A DNA stretch of 7,040 nucleotides from Gammaproteobacteria bacterium (GTDB lineage Bacteria; Pseudomonadota; Gammaproteobacteria; Pseudomonadales; GM7GCV1), in NCBI GenBank assembly GCA_030830945.1, contig JAURLY010000001.1, forward strand, positions 1-7,040, given 5' to 3'. This document shows positions 1 to 6,734 of this stretch, one piece after another (within the stretch, counting starts at the first letter, position 1; every line of letters starts with the position of its first letter). The translations under genes were made by a program, and so were the position numbers. Under the pieces are notes generated by a model that was not told the origin of the DNA, did no database searches, and saw only the letters and a list, made by a program, of their open reading frames with translations.

Positions 1-2825
1 CCTTCACCGGGCTTGGCGCCTTGGGCAACCTTAATCTGGATAACCTCGGCGTTGACCAAGTAGTGAGGAGTTACACCAAAACGGCCAGAAGCAACTTGCT
101 TAATTTTCGAAGACTTGATGGTGCCGTAACGGGCAGGATCTTCGCCGCCCTCGCCAGAGTTGGAACGGCCACCAAGGGTGTTCATGGCTTCGGCTAGCGC
201 TTCATGGGCTTCCGGTGAAAGTGCCCCCAATGACATACCGGCCGAATCAAATCGTTTGACGATAGTCTCTATTGGCTCAACTTCATCGAGAGATATCTCC
301 TGAATGCCCGACTTAAATTTAAGCAGATCGCGCAGGGTAGCTACCGGTCGTTTGTTTACAGAGTCGGCGTATTTTTGCCAGTCTTTAAAATCACCACTGC
401 GAACGGCGGTATGCATATACTGAATGACATCCGGGTTATAGGCGTGGTACTCCTGACCGTAGATAAACTTAAGCAGCCCGCCCGGATTAATTGGTTTGCG
501 AGAAGTCCAGGCAATTTTGCTAACCTGTTTGGCGTCTTCTTCAAAGTCTGAGAAATCGGCTCCTTTAACCCGGCTAGGGGTGCCGTCAAAACAGAGGTCG
601 ATAATTTCGTCATTTAGGCCGACAGCTTCAAATAGTTGTGCGCCGCGATAAGAAACAGCCGCCGATATACCCATTTTTGAGAGGATTTTCTGGAGCCCCT
701 TGTTAATTCCCTTGCGATAATTTTTCATCGCTTCCCAAGGCTCCATCAAGATTTCGCCGACATCGACCAGATTGCGCAAAACCCGATAGCTAAGATAGGG
801 ATGAATCGCCGTGGCGCCGTAGCCAATAAGACAGGCAAAGTGGTGTGGATCACGCGCTGTCGCTGTTTGGGCAATGATATTGGTTCCACAGCGAAGACCC
901 GTTTTGACTAGGCGGTGATGCACCGCGCCAGTTGCCATAAGGGCATGAATAGGTAACTTGCCCTTGTCTATGTAGCGATCGGTCAAGATTATAAGGGCGA
1001 TGTTATCGCGAGCAGCCTCTTCTGCCTGATCGCAAATTGATTCAATGGCTTCCTTAAGTGTGGTCTGCTCAGGATTGTATTGCAGATCCAGCTCTCTTGA
1101 GGGCATGTGATGATCCGATTCGGGATCAATCATGGCTGCCAGCTTATTTGTAGAAAGTACTGGTGTGGCAGTAATTACACGAAAAGCGTGTTCTGGCTCT
1201 TCGTCGAATACGTTACCTTCAGGCCCGAAACAGGTTTCCAGCGACATAACGATTGATTCGCGAAGTGGGTCAATTGGTGGATTGGTCACTTGCGCAAATT
1301 GTTGCCGGAAGTAGTCATAAAGGGAGCGATTGGTTTTTGACAATACGGCCATAGGGGTGTCATCACCCATGGAGCCGACAGCTTCCTGTCCGGATTCGGC
1401 CATAGGCCGAATTACCTGGTCACGCTCCTCAAAACTTACTTGAAACAGTTTCATGTAAGTTTTCAGGTCATCGTCGGTCAGTCCGGTAATTTCGGCGGGA
1501 GGAATCAAGGATCCTTTGATTCGCAACGCCTGTTCGCGAATCCATTTTTTATAAGGATGCGTTTGCTTTAGAGAATTGTCCACGTCCTCTGTATGCATCA
1601 AACGGCCTTCCTCTGTGTCTATCGAGAGGATTTGGCCTGGCCCCAGACGCCCTTTGGCAACGACGTCTTCGGGTTTATAACCATAGGTCCCGACTTCTGA
1701 GGCTACTGTAATGAAGTTGTCCTTGGTGACAACCCAGCGTGAGGGTCGCAAACCATTTCGGTCCAGGGTACATACAGCATAACGCCCATCGGTAATTACC
1801 AGCCCAGCCGGGCCATCCCAAGGTTCCATATGCAGCGCGTTATATTCGAAAAATGCGCGCAAGTCCGGATCCATTTGGCGTGAGTTTTGCCAGGCAGGTG
1901 GAACCATCATGCGAATAGCGCGGTGAAGATCCATACCGCCAAGAACAAGCAATTCCAGCATGTTATCCAGACTGGATGAGTCAGAGCCGGTTCGATTTAC
2001 CAGAGGGGTAATTTCTGAAAGGTCACCAAGTAACTCGGACTGGAAAAGAGGTGTTCGGGCAACTGACCAGTTGCGGTTACCTGTGATGGTATTGATCTCA
2101 CCGTTGTGAGCCAGCATACGGAAAGGTTGCGCCAGCGGCCATCTAGGCAGGGTGTTGGTTGAAAAACGTTGATGGAAAACACAAATAGCTGTTTCCAGGC
2201 GTTTGTCCGCCAAGTCTGGATAAAAACTGGACAGGTCTGCAGGCATCATCAAGCCTTTGTAGCTCAACACGGATCGAGACAGGCTTGCTATATAGAAATC
2301 CTGATTATCTTGGAGAGCGATTTCAGCTTTGCGGCGAGCAATAAATAGCTGTCCGTCAAAATGAGCATCATCCAAATCGCCTGGTCCGACAAAAAGATGC
2401 TCTATAGCCGGAACCGATTCCAGGGCGATGGGGCCCAGACAGTCGTTGTTTGTGGGAACTTCACGCCAGCCGAGTATTTCCAGGCCGCGATCTTTTATCG
2501 CGGTCTCGACGGCAGCTCGTTCTTTTTCGCGAATTGCTGCATCGGTTGACAACATAATGGCGCCAACGCCATAGGTTTCGGGCAAATCGATTCCGGACGA
2601 TTCTTTAGCGACCGTTCGAAGAAAGCTGTCTGGCTTTTGAAGCAACAGCCCACAGCCGTCACCTGTTTTACCGTCGGCAGCAATACCGCCTCGGTGAGTC
2701 ATGCAGGTTAGAGACTCAATTGCTGTTTCCAAAAGACGATGGCTTCGCTCGCCCTGTAAATGAGCGATCAGGCCGAAGCCGCAGTTGTCTTTGAACTCAT
2801 CAATATTATATAGGCCAGAAGGCAT
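1..2825 (-). CDS. gltB: Glutamate synthase (NADPH) large subunit, N-terminal 941 residues (partial)
   Basis: GltB makes two glutamates from glutamine and 2-oxoglutarate, using electrons passed from the GltD subunit, in the cytoplasm. The frame is open from the ATG at 2825 to the window edge and cut after residue 941 of an expected ~1,480. Read in order: a short 14-residue propeptide; Cys15, the N-terminal nucleophile of the class II glutamine amidotransferase domain (DNCGFGLIAH); the amidotransferase motifs HQRFSTNT (218-225), HNGEINT (240-246) and TGSDSSSLDN (279-288); the central domain (about 480-770); and the start of the FMN-binding synthase domain with MSLGALSPEAHEALAEAMN (864-882), GEGGEDPARYGT (891-902) and QGAKPGE at the cut. 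The Fe-S cysteines and C-terminal beta-helix lie outside. The start is chosen because it gives the propeptide length seen in Pseudomonas-type GltB, with AGG six bases upstream. gltD probably follows off the left edge (inference). Confidence 0.97.
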   Translation of the reverse strand, partial: MPSGLYNIDEFKDNCGFGLIAHLQGERSHRLLETAIESLTCMTHRGGIAADGKTGDGCGLLLQKPDSFLRTVAKESSGIDLPETYGVGAIMLSTDAAIREKERAAVETAIKDRGLEILGWREVPTNNDCLGPIALESVPAIEHLFVGPGDLDDAHFDGQLFIARRKAEIALQDNQDFYIASLSRSVLSYKGLMMPADLSSFYPDLADKRLETAICVFHQRFSTNTLPRWPLAQPFRMLAHNGEINTITGNRNWSVARTPLFQSELLGDLSEITPLVNRTGSDSSSLDNMLELLVLGGMDLHRAIRMMVPPAWQNSRQMDPDLRAFFEYNALHMEPWDGPAGLVITDGRYAVCTLDRNGLRPSRWVVTKDNFITVASEVGTYGYKPEDVVAKGRLGPGQILSIDTEEGRLMHTEDVDNSLKQTHPYKKWIREQALRIKGSLIPPAEITGLTDDDLKTYMKLFQVSFEERDQVIRPMAESGQEAVGSMGDDTPMAVLSKTNRSLYDYFRQQFAQVTNPPIDPLRESIVMSLETCFGPEGNVFDEEPEHAFRVITATPVLSTNKLAAMIDPESDHHMPSRELDLQYNPEQTTLKEAIESICDQAEEAARDNIALIILTDRYIDKGKLPIHALMATGAVHHRLVKTGLRCGTNIIAQTATARDPHHFACLIGYGATAIHPYLSYRVLRNLVDVGEILMEPWEAMKNYRKGINKGLQKILSKMGISAAVSYRGAQLFEAVGLNDEIIDLCFDGTPSRVKGADFSDFEEDAKQVSKIAWTSRKPINPGGLLKFIYGQEYHAYNPDVIQYMHTAVRSGDFKDWQKYADSVNKRPVATLRDLLKFKSGIQEISLDEVEPIETIVKRFDSAGMSLGALSPEAHEALAEAMNTLGGRSNSGEGGEDPARYGTIKSSKIKQVASGRFGVTPHYLVNAEVIQIKVAQGAKPGE

Positions 2826-2853
2826 AATTTACCTATAAATCAGATGCTTACAG

Positions 2854-2884
2854 AAAAAATAGCCCCACCGGATAGGGTGAGGCT
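2854..2884 (-). terminator. Intrinsic-terminator-like hairpin in the gltB leader (possible attenuator)
   Basis: Read on the minus strand, AGCCTCACC and GGTGGGGCT form a 9-bp GC-rich stem (one T-G wobble) around the 6-base loop CTATCC at 2884-2861. ATTTTTT follows at once (2860-2854). This is the classic intrinsic terminator layout, and only the minus strand has the T-run. It ends 28 bases before the gltB ATG. No minus-strand gene lies upstream, because the neighbour is divergent. It is therefore either an attenuator of gltB or the 3' end of a small RNA. No strong antiterminator alternative was seen by eye. Confidence 0.6.
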
Positions 2885-2899
2885 GGCAAAGGGATGGTA

Positions 2900-2928
2900 A
2901 TTCTACACTTGAGTTGTCTTTGCGACAA
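2900..2928 (-). promoter_or_regulatory. Predicted sigma70 promoter for gltB
   Basis: On the minus strand, TTGTCG (2928-2923, four of six consensus bases) is separated by exactly 17 bases from TAGAAT (2905-2900, five of six). Transcription would start near 2893-2895. That places the terminator-like hairpin about ten bases into the RNA and gives a leader of about 70 bases before gltB. The -35 box is part of a short inverted repeat, TTGTC-N5-GACAA (2914-2928), so a repressor could bind there (inference). Confidence 0.45.
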
Positions 2929-2947
2929 ATCGGTGTGCTGCACAAGG

Positions 2948-2959
2948 TTGATATATCAA
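2948..2959. promoter_or_regulatory. Perfect 12-bp palindrome, possible operator
   Basis: TTGATATATCAA is fully symmetric. It lies midway between the two facing CGACAAA copies, 20 bp upstream of the predicted gltB -35 box. That position suits an activator or repressor site for gltB, or a shared site for both divergent genes. The AT-rich content makes a chance origin possible. Confidence 0.3.
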
Positions 2960-2984
2960 TTTTGTCGGGTTGTGAATAGCGCCT

Positions 2985-3000
2985 CATGGATGCACCCATG
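2985..3000. promoter_or_regulatory. 16-bp near-palindrome upstream of the cysteine synthase gene, possible operator
   Basis: CATGGATGCACCCATG is symmetric at 14 of 16 positions, with a TGCA centre; only the pair at positions 6 and 11 breaks the symmetry. It overlaps where the -35 region would be for the candidate extended -10 at 3012-3020, as expected of an operator or an activator site. I cannot assign it to a known regulator. Confidence 0.35.
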
Positions 3001-3011
3001 CGTGAATGCTG

Positions 3012-3020
3012 TGCTAATCT
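3012..3020 (+). promoter_or_regulatory. Candidate extended -10 for the cysteine synthase gene
   Basis: TGCTAATCT has the TGn extension followed by a four-of-six -10 hexamer (TAATCT). No good -35 lies 16-18 bases upstream, which is tolerated with an extended -10 or an activator. Transcription would start near 3026-3027, giving a leader of about 30 bases before the ATG at 3056. Confidence 0.25.
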
Positions 3021-3055
3021 TGTTACCATCATATTTTTCGACAAAAGGGCGTTAA

Positions 3056-4054
3056 ATGGCCGCAAATTCTCTCCTCGACCTGGTTGGCAATACACCATTA
3101 CTTAGACTGAAAGCCGTTTCGGATCTAACGGGGTGTGATATCTACGGCAAGTGCGAATTCCTTAACCCCGGTGGCTCCGTAAAGGATCGGACGGCTTTGG
3201 GCATTATTCGCTGTGCTGAGCAGCGAGGTGAGCTGCAACCCGGGGGAACTATTGTTGAGGGGACAGCAGGTAATACAGGTATTGGATTATGTATTCTTGG
3301 AAATGCGTTGGGTTACAAGACACGTATTGTGATGCCCATGAATCAGTCCAAGGAAAAACTTGAACAGCTAGAATTGCTTGGCGCTGATCTGCATCTAGTG
3401 CAGGTGACAGGTTATGACGATGATAAACATTATGTTCATCAGGCCAGGCGGATGGCCGAAGAGATGAATGCGAAAGAGCCAGGCAGCGCGTTTTGGGCCA
3501 GGCAATTTGATAATACCGACAACCGTTGGATTCATCGAGAAACAACCGGTCAGGAAATCTGGACCCAGACAGGGGGAAAGGTTGATGGTTTTATTTGTTC
3601 AGTGGGTACTGGCGGAACCCTGGCCGGGGTTGGTGATGCGCTAAAGGATAAAAATCCAAATATCAAGATTGGATTGGCTGACCCCAATGGTTCCTCACTT
3701 TATAGTTTTTTCACCGAAGGTAAGTTGGAGTCGTCAGGTAACTCTGTTGCTGAAGGCATTGGTATCAGTCATATCACGCAAAACCTGGAAGATGCCTCCA
3801 TAGATATGGCTTTTCGAATTTCAGATCAAGAAGCATTGCCGTATATATACGACCTGTTGGCAGAAGAGGGAGTTTGTCTCGGTGGATCATCGGCTATTAA
3901 TATAGCGGGTGCGGTTTTAATGGCAAAAGAGCTGGGTCCCGGGCATAAAATTGTTACCATTCTCTGTGATTATGGGACTCGCTATCAGAGCAAGATTTAT
4001 AACCCAACTTATCTTAAAGCCAGAAACCTACCAGTTCCCGGCTGGTTGCGTTAG
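3056..4054 (+). CDS. Cysteine synthase A-like PLP enzyme (fold type II, O-acetylserine sulfhydrylase family)
   Basis: Predicted cytoplasmic PLP enzyme of 332 residues that would join O-acetylserine and sulfide to give cysteine. Visible motifs: VGNTPLLRL (10-18); the PLP lysine K43 in GGSVKDR; the substrate loop TAGNTG (70-75); TTGQEIW (163-169); the phosphate-binding loop VGTGGT (183-188); and CDYGTRY (304-310) near the C-terminus. Typical CysK, CysM and cystathionine beta-synthase read TSGNTG in the substrate loop, so A71 replaces a serine. Together with the EG before it and the tail ending in PGW, this points to the distinct subgroup often annotated cysteine synthase A that resembles the fungal mitochondrial-type enzymes. 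The true donor substrate could differ. The ATG at 3056 has AGGG six bases upstream. It is divergent from gltB and tail to tail with rsmC. Confidence 0.9.
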   Translation: MAANSLLDLVGNTPLLRLKAVSDLTGCDIYGKCEFLNPGGSVKDRTALGIIRCAEQRGELQPGGTIVEGTAGNTGIGLCILGNALGYKTRIVMPMNQSKEKLEQLELLGADLHLVQVTGYDDDKHYVHQARRMAEEMNAKEPGSAFWARQFDNTDNRWIHRETTGQEIWTQTGGKVDGFICSVGTGGTLAGVGDALKDKNPNIKIGLADPNGSSLYSFFTEGKLESSGNSVAEGIGISHITQNLEDASIDMAFRISDQEALPYIYDLLAEEGVCLGGSSAINIAGAVLMAKELGPGHKIVTILCDYGTRYQSKIYNPTYLKARNLPVPGWLR

Positions 4055-4072
4055 GCTAAAGTGGCGTTAGCC
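4054..4072. terminator. Small hairpin shared by two convergent gene ends
   Basis: GGCTAA (4054-4059) and TTAGCC (4067-4072) form a 6-bp stem with a 7-base loop. The left arm holds the last base of the cysteine synthase stop codon and the whole rsmC stop codon. Neither strand has a T-run behind it, so it is a weak or Rho-assisted terminator at best. It may instead protect the 3' ends of both transcripts. Confidence 0.3.
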
Positions 4073-5108
4073 GCAAAACTTTAAATCCTTTGCCCCTTGC
4101 GATCTCTTCTGGGATTAGGTGGTTTTCACAAGCCACTTTTTCCAAAGGTAAAAACTGGTTCACAACAAACCAGGCAATACCCTTATTGCCTAGAAGTCGA
4201 TGTGTATTTTTCAAAAATCGCTGGTGGAGGTCAGGGGTTGTGGTAAACCCCTGGTGAAAAGGTGGGTTACTGAGAATCAGGTCGTATTCGCCGATTATTC
4301 GATCGCCCGCGTTTGACGCCTGTACTTCAGCTCCTGCTGCTTCCAGATTTTTGGAAGCCGCTTCCAGCGCACCAAAACAGTTATCTGTGGCAGTAAGTAA
4401 AGTAGGTTTTTTCTGTGCCGCCCACAAGCTGAGATAGCCATATCCGCAGCCAATATCGAGTATACGAAGTCCCTCTTTACTATCCTCGTGAGTGGACAGC
4501 GTATCAATCAAAAAATCACTGCCGGCATCAATTTTGTCCCAACCATAAATTCCAGGTTTGCTCCAAAAGGGTTTTATTTCAGGGTGCTCAATTTGTCGCA
4601 GGTTCAGATAATCCTCGTCGCTTAAAAGTTCGGTGTTATCGGAATTTTTTTTCAGGCAGGCGATGGATAATTGGTTTTTCCCCTTAGAGACGTTTGCAGT
4701 ACTGTCGAGCAGTGCAGATGCACGTTTGATATGGGTTTTAATACCTTCGTTTTTATAACCGAATAACCATAGTTTGCCACCGACGGAAAGATATTTACTT
4801 GCCTGATTAAGAAGAAAGTGTGTCAAAGGCCTTTCTTTCGGTACACGGATAAACAGTTCCTCTGGTTTGTCCTCAGATTTAATTTCAAAATCTGAAAATC
4901 GCGACAAGATTCCTTTGGACACAGCCAGTTCGTGCTGATCAAATCGATTGCTTATAAATAATAAGCGTTCTCTAGGCAAGATACCCATCTGAGCAGGTTG
5001 TATGGGGTGCTCATCGGCCAGCCAGATAAAGTTGGAATCCGGTCGATCTTTCTTTTGGGCAAGAATCGTCTTTATTAGCGCCGCCACTGCGGCGTCTGAC
5101 TCAAACAC
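4056..5108 (-). CDS. rsmC: RsmC-type 16S rRNA (guanine-N2) methyltransferase
   Basis: A 350-residue SAM-dependent methyltransferase, close to E. coli RsmC (343), which methylates G1207 in the 30S subunit. The N-terminal half (about 1-160) lacks SAM motifs and matches the degenerate domain of RsmC/RlmG that helps hold RNA. The C-terminal half has PGIYGWDKIDAGSDFLIDTL (185-204) in place of the usual GVFS...D-GS segment, then the SAM loop ILDIGCGYGYL (216-226), an acidic D242 after motif II, and the catalytic LSNPPFHQG (279-287). NPPF is typical of methylation on a base amino group. RlmG, which acts on 23S rRNA, is the main alternative; length and the N-terminal half favour RsmC. The start is GTG at 5108, since the next Met is at residue 41. 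It overlaps the end of rsuA by 8 bases with GAGA upstream, so translation is probably coupled. Confidence 0.83.
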   Translation of the reverse strand: MFESDAAVAALIKTILAQKKDRPDSNFIWLADEHPIQPAQMGILPRERLLFISNRFDQHELAVSKGILSRFSDFEIKSEDKPEELFIRVPKERPLTHFLLNQASKYLSVGGKLWLFGYKNEGIKTHIKRASALLDSTANVSKGKNQLSIACLKKNSDNTELLSDEDYLNLRQIEHPEIKPFWSKPGIYGWDKIDAGSDFLIDTLSTHEDSKEGLRILDIGCGYGYLSLWAAQKKPTLLTATDNCFGALEAASKNLEAAGAEVQASNAGDRIIGEYDLILSNPPFHQGFTTTPDLHQRFLKNTHRLLGNKGIAWFVVNQFLPLEKVACENHLIPEEIARGKGFKVLRLTPL

Positions 5109-5787
5109 TGTTTATCTCGGTTGTGGTTAAGGGACGGTATTCTCCGGGGGCCAGTTGTTCATCGAGACGAATATTCCCGATTTGAACCCTATGTAGCTGA
5201 TCCACAGCGTTGTCTACTGCGTGCAACATGCGTTTTACCTGATGGTACTTGCCCTCTGTTATGTGCAGCAACATTTGATCTGGTCGAAGAAGTTCAATCT
5301 TGGCTGGCTTGGTTCGTACTTTCTCAGGCTCTAAAAAAATGCCCTTTTCCAGTTTCGTAATCATTTGCTCGGTAATGAACTCGTTAGTGCTGACCAAATA
5401 AATCTTGGTGCACTCATGGCGTGGAGAGGTTACGCGATGAGACCACTGACCATCGCCGGTAATAAGAACCAGCCCAGTGGTATCTAGATCGAGTCGACCC
5501 GCTACATGGAGGTCTGAGTGAGGCTCGTCAAGAAGATCAAAAACTGTAGGGTGTAAGGCATCGCTATTGGCGCAAACCACTCCATCAGGCTTGTTCAACA
5601 TAAAATAGCCGGGGCCAAGAACAGAAATGACTTCGCCGTCGATGGTTATCTGTTCGTCCTCTTTGACAGAGTACGAAGGGTCGCTAATGGAGATGCTGTC
5701 TACGGCAACTCGTGCTTCTTTGAGCAAAAGTTTGGCCTCCTTGCGAGATAAACTCGTGTTATTGGCGAGAAATCGATCCAGTCGCAT
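5101..5787 (-). CDS. rsuA: 16S rRNA pseudouridine(516) synthase RsuA
   Basis: Converts U516 of 16S rRNA to pseudouridine during 30S assembly. It has 228 residues against 231 in E. coli, and the match runs end to end. An S4 RNA-binding domain occupies about 1-48 (MRLDRFLANN at the start). The segment GYFMLNKPDGVVC (60-72) opens the catalytic domain. The catalytic aspartate is D100 in GRLDLDTTGLVL (97-108). DGQWSHRVTSPRHE (112-125) and the later EGKYHQVKRML motif are also intact, and the protein ends in the family pattern LAPGEYRPLT-TEI. The ATG at 5787 aligns exactly with E. coli RsuA. No convincing Shine-Dalgarno sequence precedes it, while a TATAAT lies just upstream. Its stop overlaps the rsmC start, forming a two-gene rRNA modification unit. 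mvaB ends 38 bases upstream on the same strand. Confidence 0.95.
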   Translation of the reverse strand: MRLDRFLANNTSLSRKEAKLLLKEARVAVDSISISDPSYSVKEDEQITIDGEVISVLGPGYFMLNKPDGVVCANSDALHPTVFDLLDEPHSDLHVAGRLDLDTTGLVLITGDGQWSHRVTSPRHECTKIYLVSTNEFITEQMITKLEKGIFLEPEKVRTKPAKIELLRPDQMLLHITEGKYHQVKRMLHAVDNAVDQLHRVQIGNIRLDEQLAPGEYRPLTTTEINSV

Positions 5788-5793
5788 GCTTGG

Positions 5794-5799
5794 ATTATA
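5794..5799 (-). promoter_or_regulatory. Consensus -10 box directly upstream of rsuA, possible leaderless start
   Basis: A perfect TATAAT on the minus strand ends six bases before the rsuA ATG. With usual spacing, the first transcribed base would be the A of that ATG, giving a leaderless mRNA. This fits the absence of a ribosome binding site. Against it, no good -35 box is found 16-18 bases upstream, so readthrough from mvaB may supply most of the transcript. Confidence 0.3.
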
Positions 5800-5825
5800 T
5801 GTTGATGAGAGTTTTCATGCGTTAA

Positions 5826-6734
5826 TTAAGTCTTCCTTGATAAGGCAGAGCCTGTTCTGGAGCTATTATTGCGATTTAGGCTCAAAGAAATCTTTTCGCC
5901 AATCTTGGCGAGCATATCTAGATCCACACCGGTGCTAAAACCTGCCCCTTCCAGCATGTAAACCAGATCTTCTGTGGCCAGATTGCCCGTTGCCCCGGGA
6001 GCAAAAGGGCAACCACCTAATCCAGCTATGGCGGCATCGAAAGTTCGTATGCCCATATCCAGCGCCACTTTACTGTTTGCTAGTGCCTGACCGTATGTGT
6101 CATGTAAATGTACCGCAAGCTTTGACGCTGGTAACGATCGCCCAAGGCAGGCTTGAATCAAAAGCTCCGTACTTTTAGTGGTCCCAATGCCAATGGTATC
6201 TGCCAGACAAACTTCATAGCATCCGAGGCTTAAGAGTTCCTCGGCTAGGCCCACTACATTTTTTGGTGGTACCTCTCCAGTAAATGGGCATCCCAAGGCG
6301 CAGGAAATATAACCACGAACAGGCAAGCCTTTGGCAAGGCTTTTTTCGATGACCTGATGGAATTGCAGCATGCTTTCAGCAATAGAAGCATTGATATTGC
6401 GTTGCGAGAATTCTTCCGACGCAGCGACAAAAATAGCGATTTCGTCAACCGGAAGTTCGGCGGCCCTTTCCGCTCCCTTGAGATTGGGAACGAGGGCAGA
6501 ATAGCGAACGCCTGGACGTTTAATGAGTTGCTGAAAAAGCAGATCGGAGTCAGCCATTTGCGGAACTTTCGTGGGATGGACAAACGCGCCTGCCTCAATT
6601 CGTTTTATCCCTGACCTGGCGAGCGAATCAATAAGAGAGAGCTTAAGCTGTAAATCAACTTTTGCTGGCTCGTTTTGTAAACCGTCCCTTGGTCCAACCT
6701 CGACGAGACTAACGGTGGTGCAATTCGATTTCAT
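5826..6734 (-). CDS. mvaB: Hydroxymethylglutaryl-CoA lyase (HMG-CoA lyase)
   Basis: Splits HMG-CoA into acetoacetate and acetyl-CoA, the last step of leucine degradation; it is a metal-dependent TIM barrel of the DRE-TIM family. From the ATG at 6734 the protein has 302 residues, the usual length. Visible, numbered from this ATG: EVGPRDGLQNE (12-22) with the catalytic Arg16 and Asp17; IEAGAFVHPTKVPQMADS (46-63); SCALGCPF (144-151); the metal-binding pair in HLHDTYG (209-215); and the signature GLGGCPFAPGATGNLATED (238-256) with catalytic Cys242 and Asn251. A TTG four codons upstream (6746) could also start translation; ATG is preferred because the conserved core follows directly and neither site has a strong Shine-Dalgarno sequence. 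The gene overlaps the upstream LysR gene by 26 bases, so coupling is likely. No other leucine-pathway (liu) genes lie within the window on this side. Confidence 0.93.
   Translation of the reverse strand: MKSNCTTVSLVEVGPRDGLQNEPAKVDLQLKLSLIDSLARSGIKRIEAGAFVHPTKVPQMADSDLLFQQLIKRPGVRYSALVPNLKGAERAAELPVDEIAIFVAASEEFSQRNINASIAESMLQFHQVIEKSLAKGLPVRGYISCALGCPFTGEVPPKNVVGLAEELLSLGCYEVCLADTIGIGTTKSTELLIQACLGRSLPASKLAVHLHDTYGQALANSKVALDMGIRTFDAAIAGLGGCPFAPGATGNLATEDLVYMLEGAGFSTGVDLDMLAKIGEKISLSLNRNNSSRTGSALSRKT

Larger units (their letters stand above)
2923..3045. repeat. Three copies of CGACAAA in the divergent spacer
   Basis: The heptamer CGACAAA occurs at 2923-2929 (plus), 2961-2967 (minus, read as TTTGTCG) and 3039-3045 (plus). 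The first overlaps the predicted gltB -35 box. The first two point toward each other and flank the palindrome TTGATATATCAA. The third sits just before the ribosome binding site of the cysteine synthase gene. A given heptamer is expected about 0.03 times in 230 bp counting both strands. The repeats may be binding sites for a regulator acting on both genes, but they match no factor I can name with confidence. Confidence 0.35.

Noticed and set aside
356..2683. Several 60-85 codon open frames on both strands within gltB
   Set aside because: All lie inside the intact, highly conserved gltB reading frame and have low-complexity or unrecognisable products; they are shadows.
2845..2887. A 13-codon TTG-initiated frame across the gltB leader hairpin, considered as an attenuation leader peptide
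   Set aside because: It has no ribosome binding site, a weak start codon, and no run of a regulatory amino acid such as Glu or Gln.
2829..3098. An 89-codon minus-strand open frame across the divergent spacer, ending four bases before the gltB ATG
   Set aside because: It starts inside the cysteine synthase gene on the opposite strand, crosses the palindromes, promoter and terminator hairpin, and its protein has no recognisable features. The predicted gltB transcript would begin after all of its usable start codons.
3249..3545. 98-codon frame antisense to the cysteine synthase gene
   Set aside because: Covered by the conserved PLP enzyme on the plus strand; the product shows no domain.
5797..5818. 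Seven-codon mini-frame (ATG...TAA) between mvaB and rsuA
   Set aside because: Very short, without a ribosome binding site, and easily expected by chance.
6254..6614. 114-codon minus frame and 85-codon plus frame inside mvaB
   Set aside because: mvaB is continuous and carries all its catalytic residues here, so these are out-of-frame shadows.
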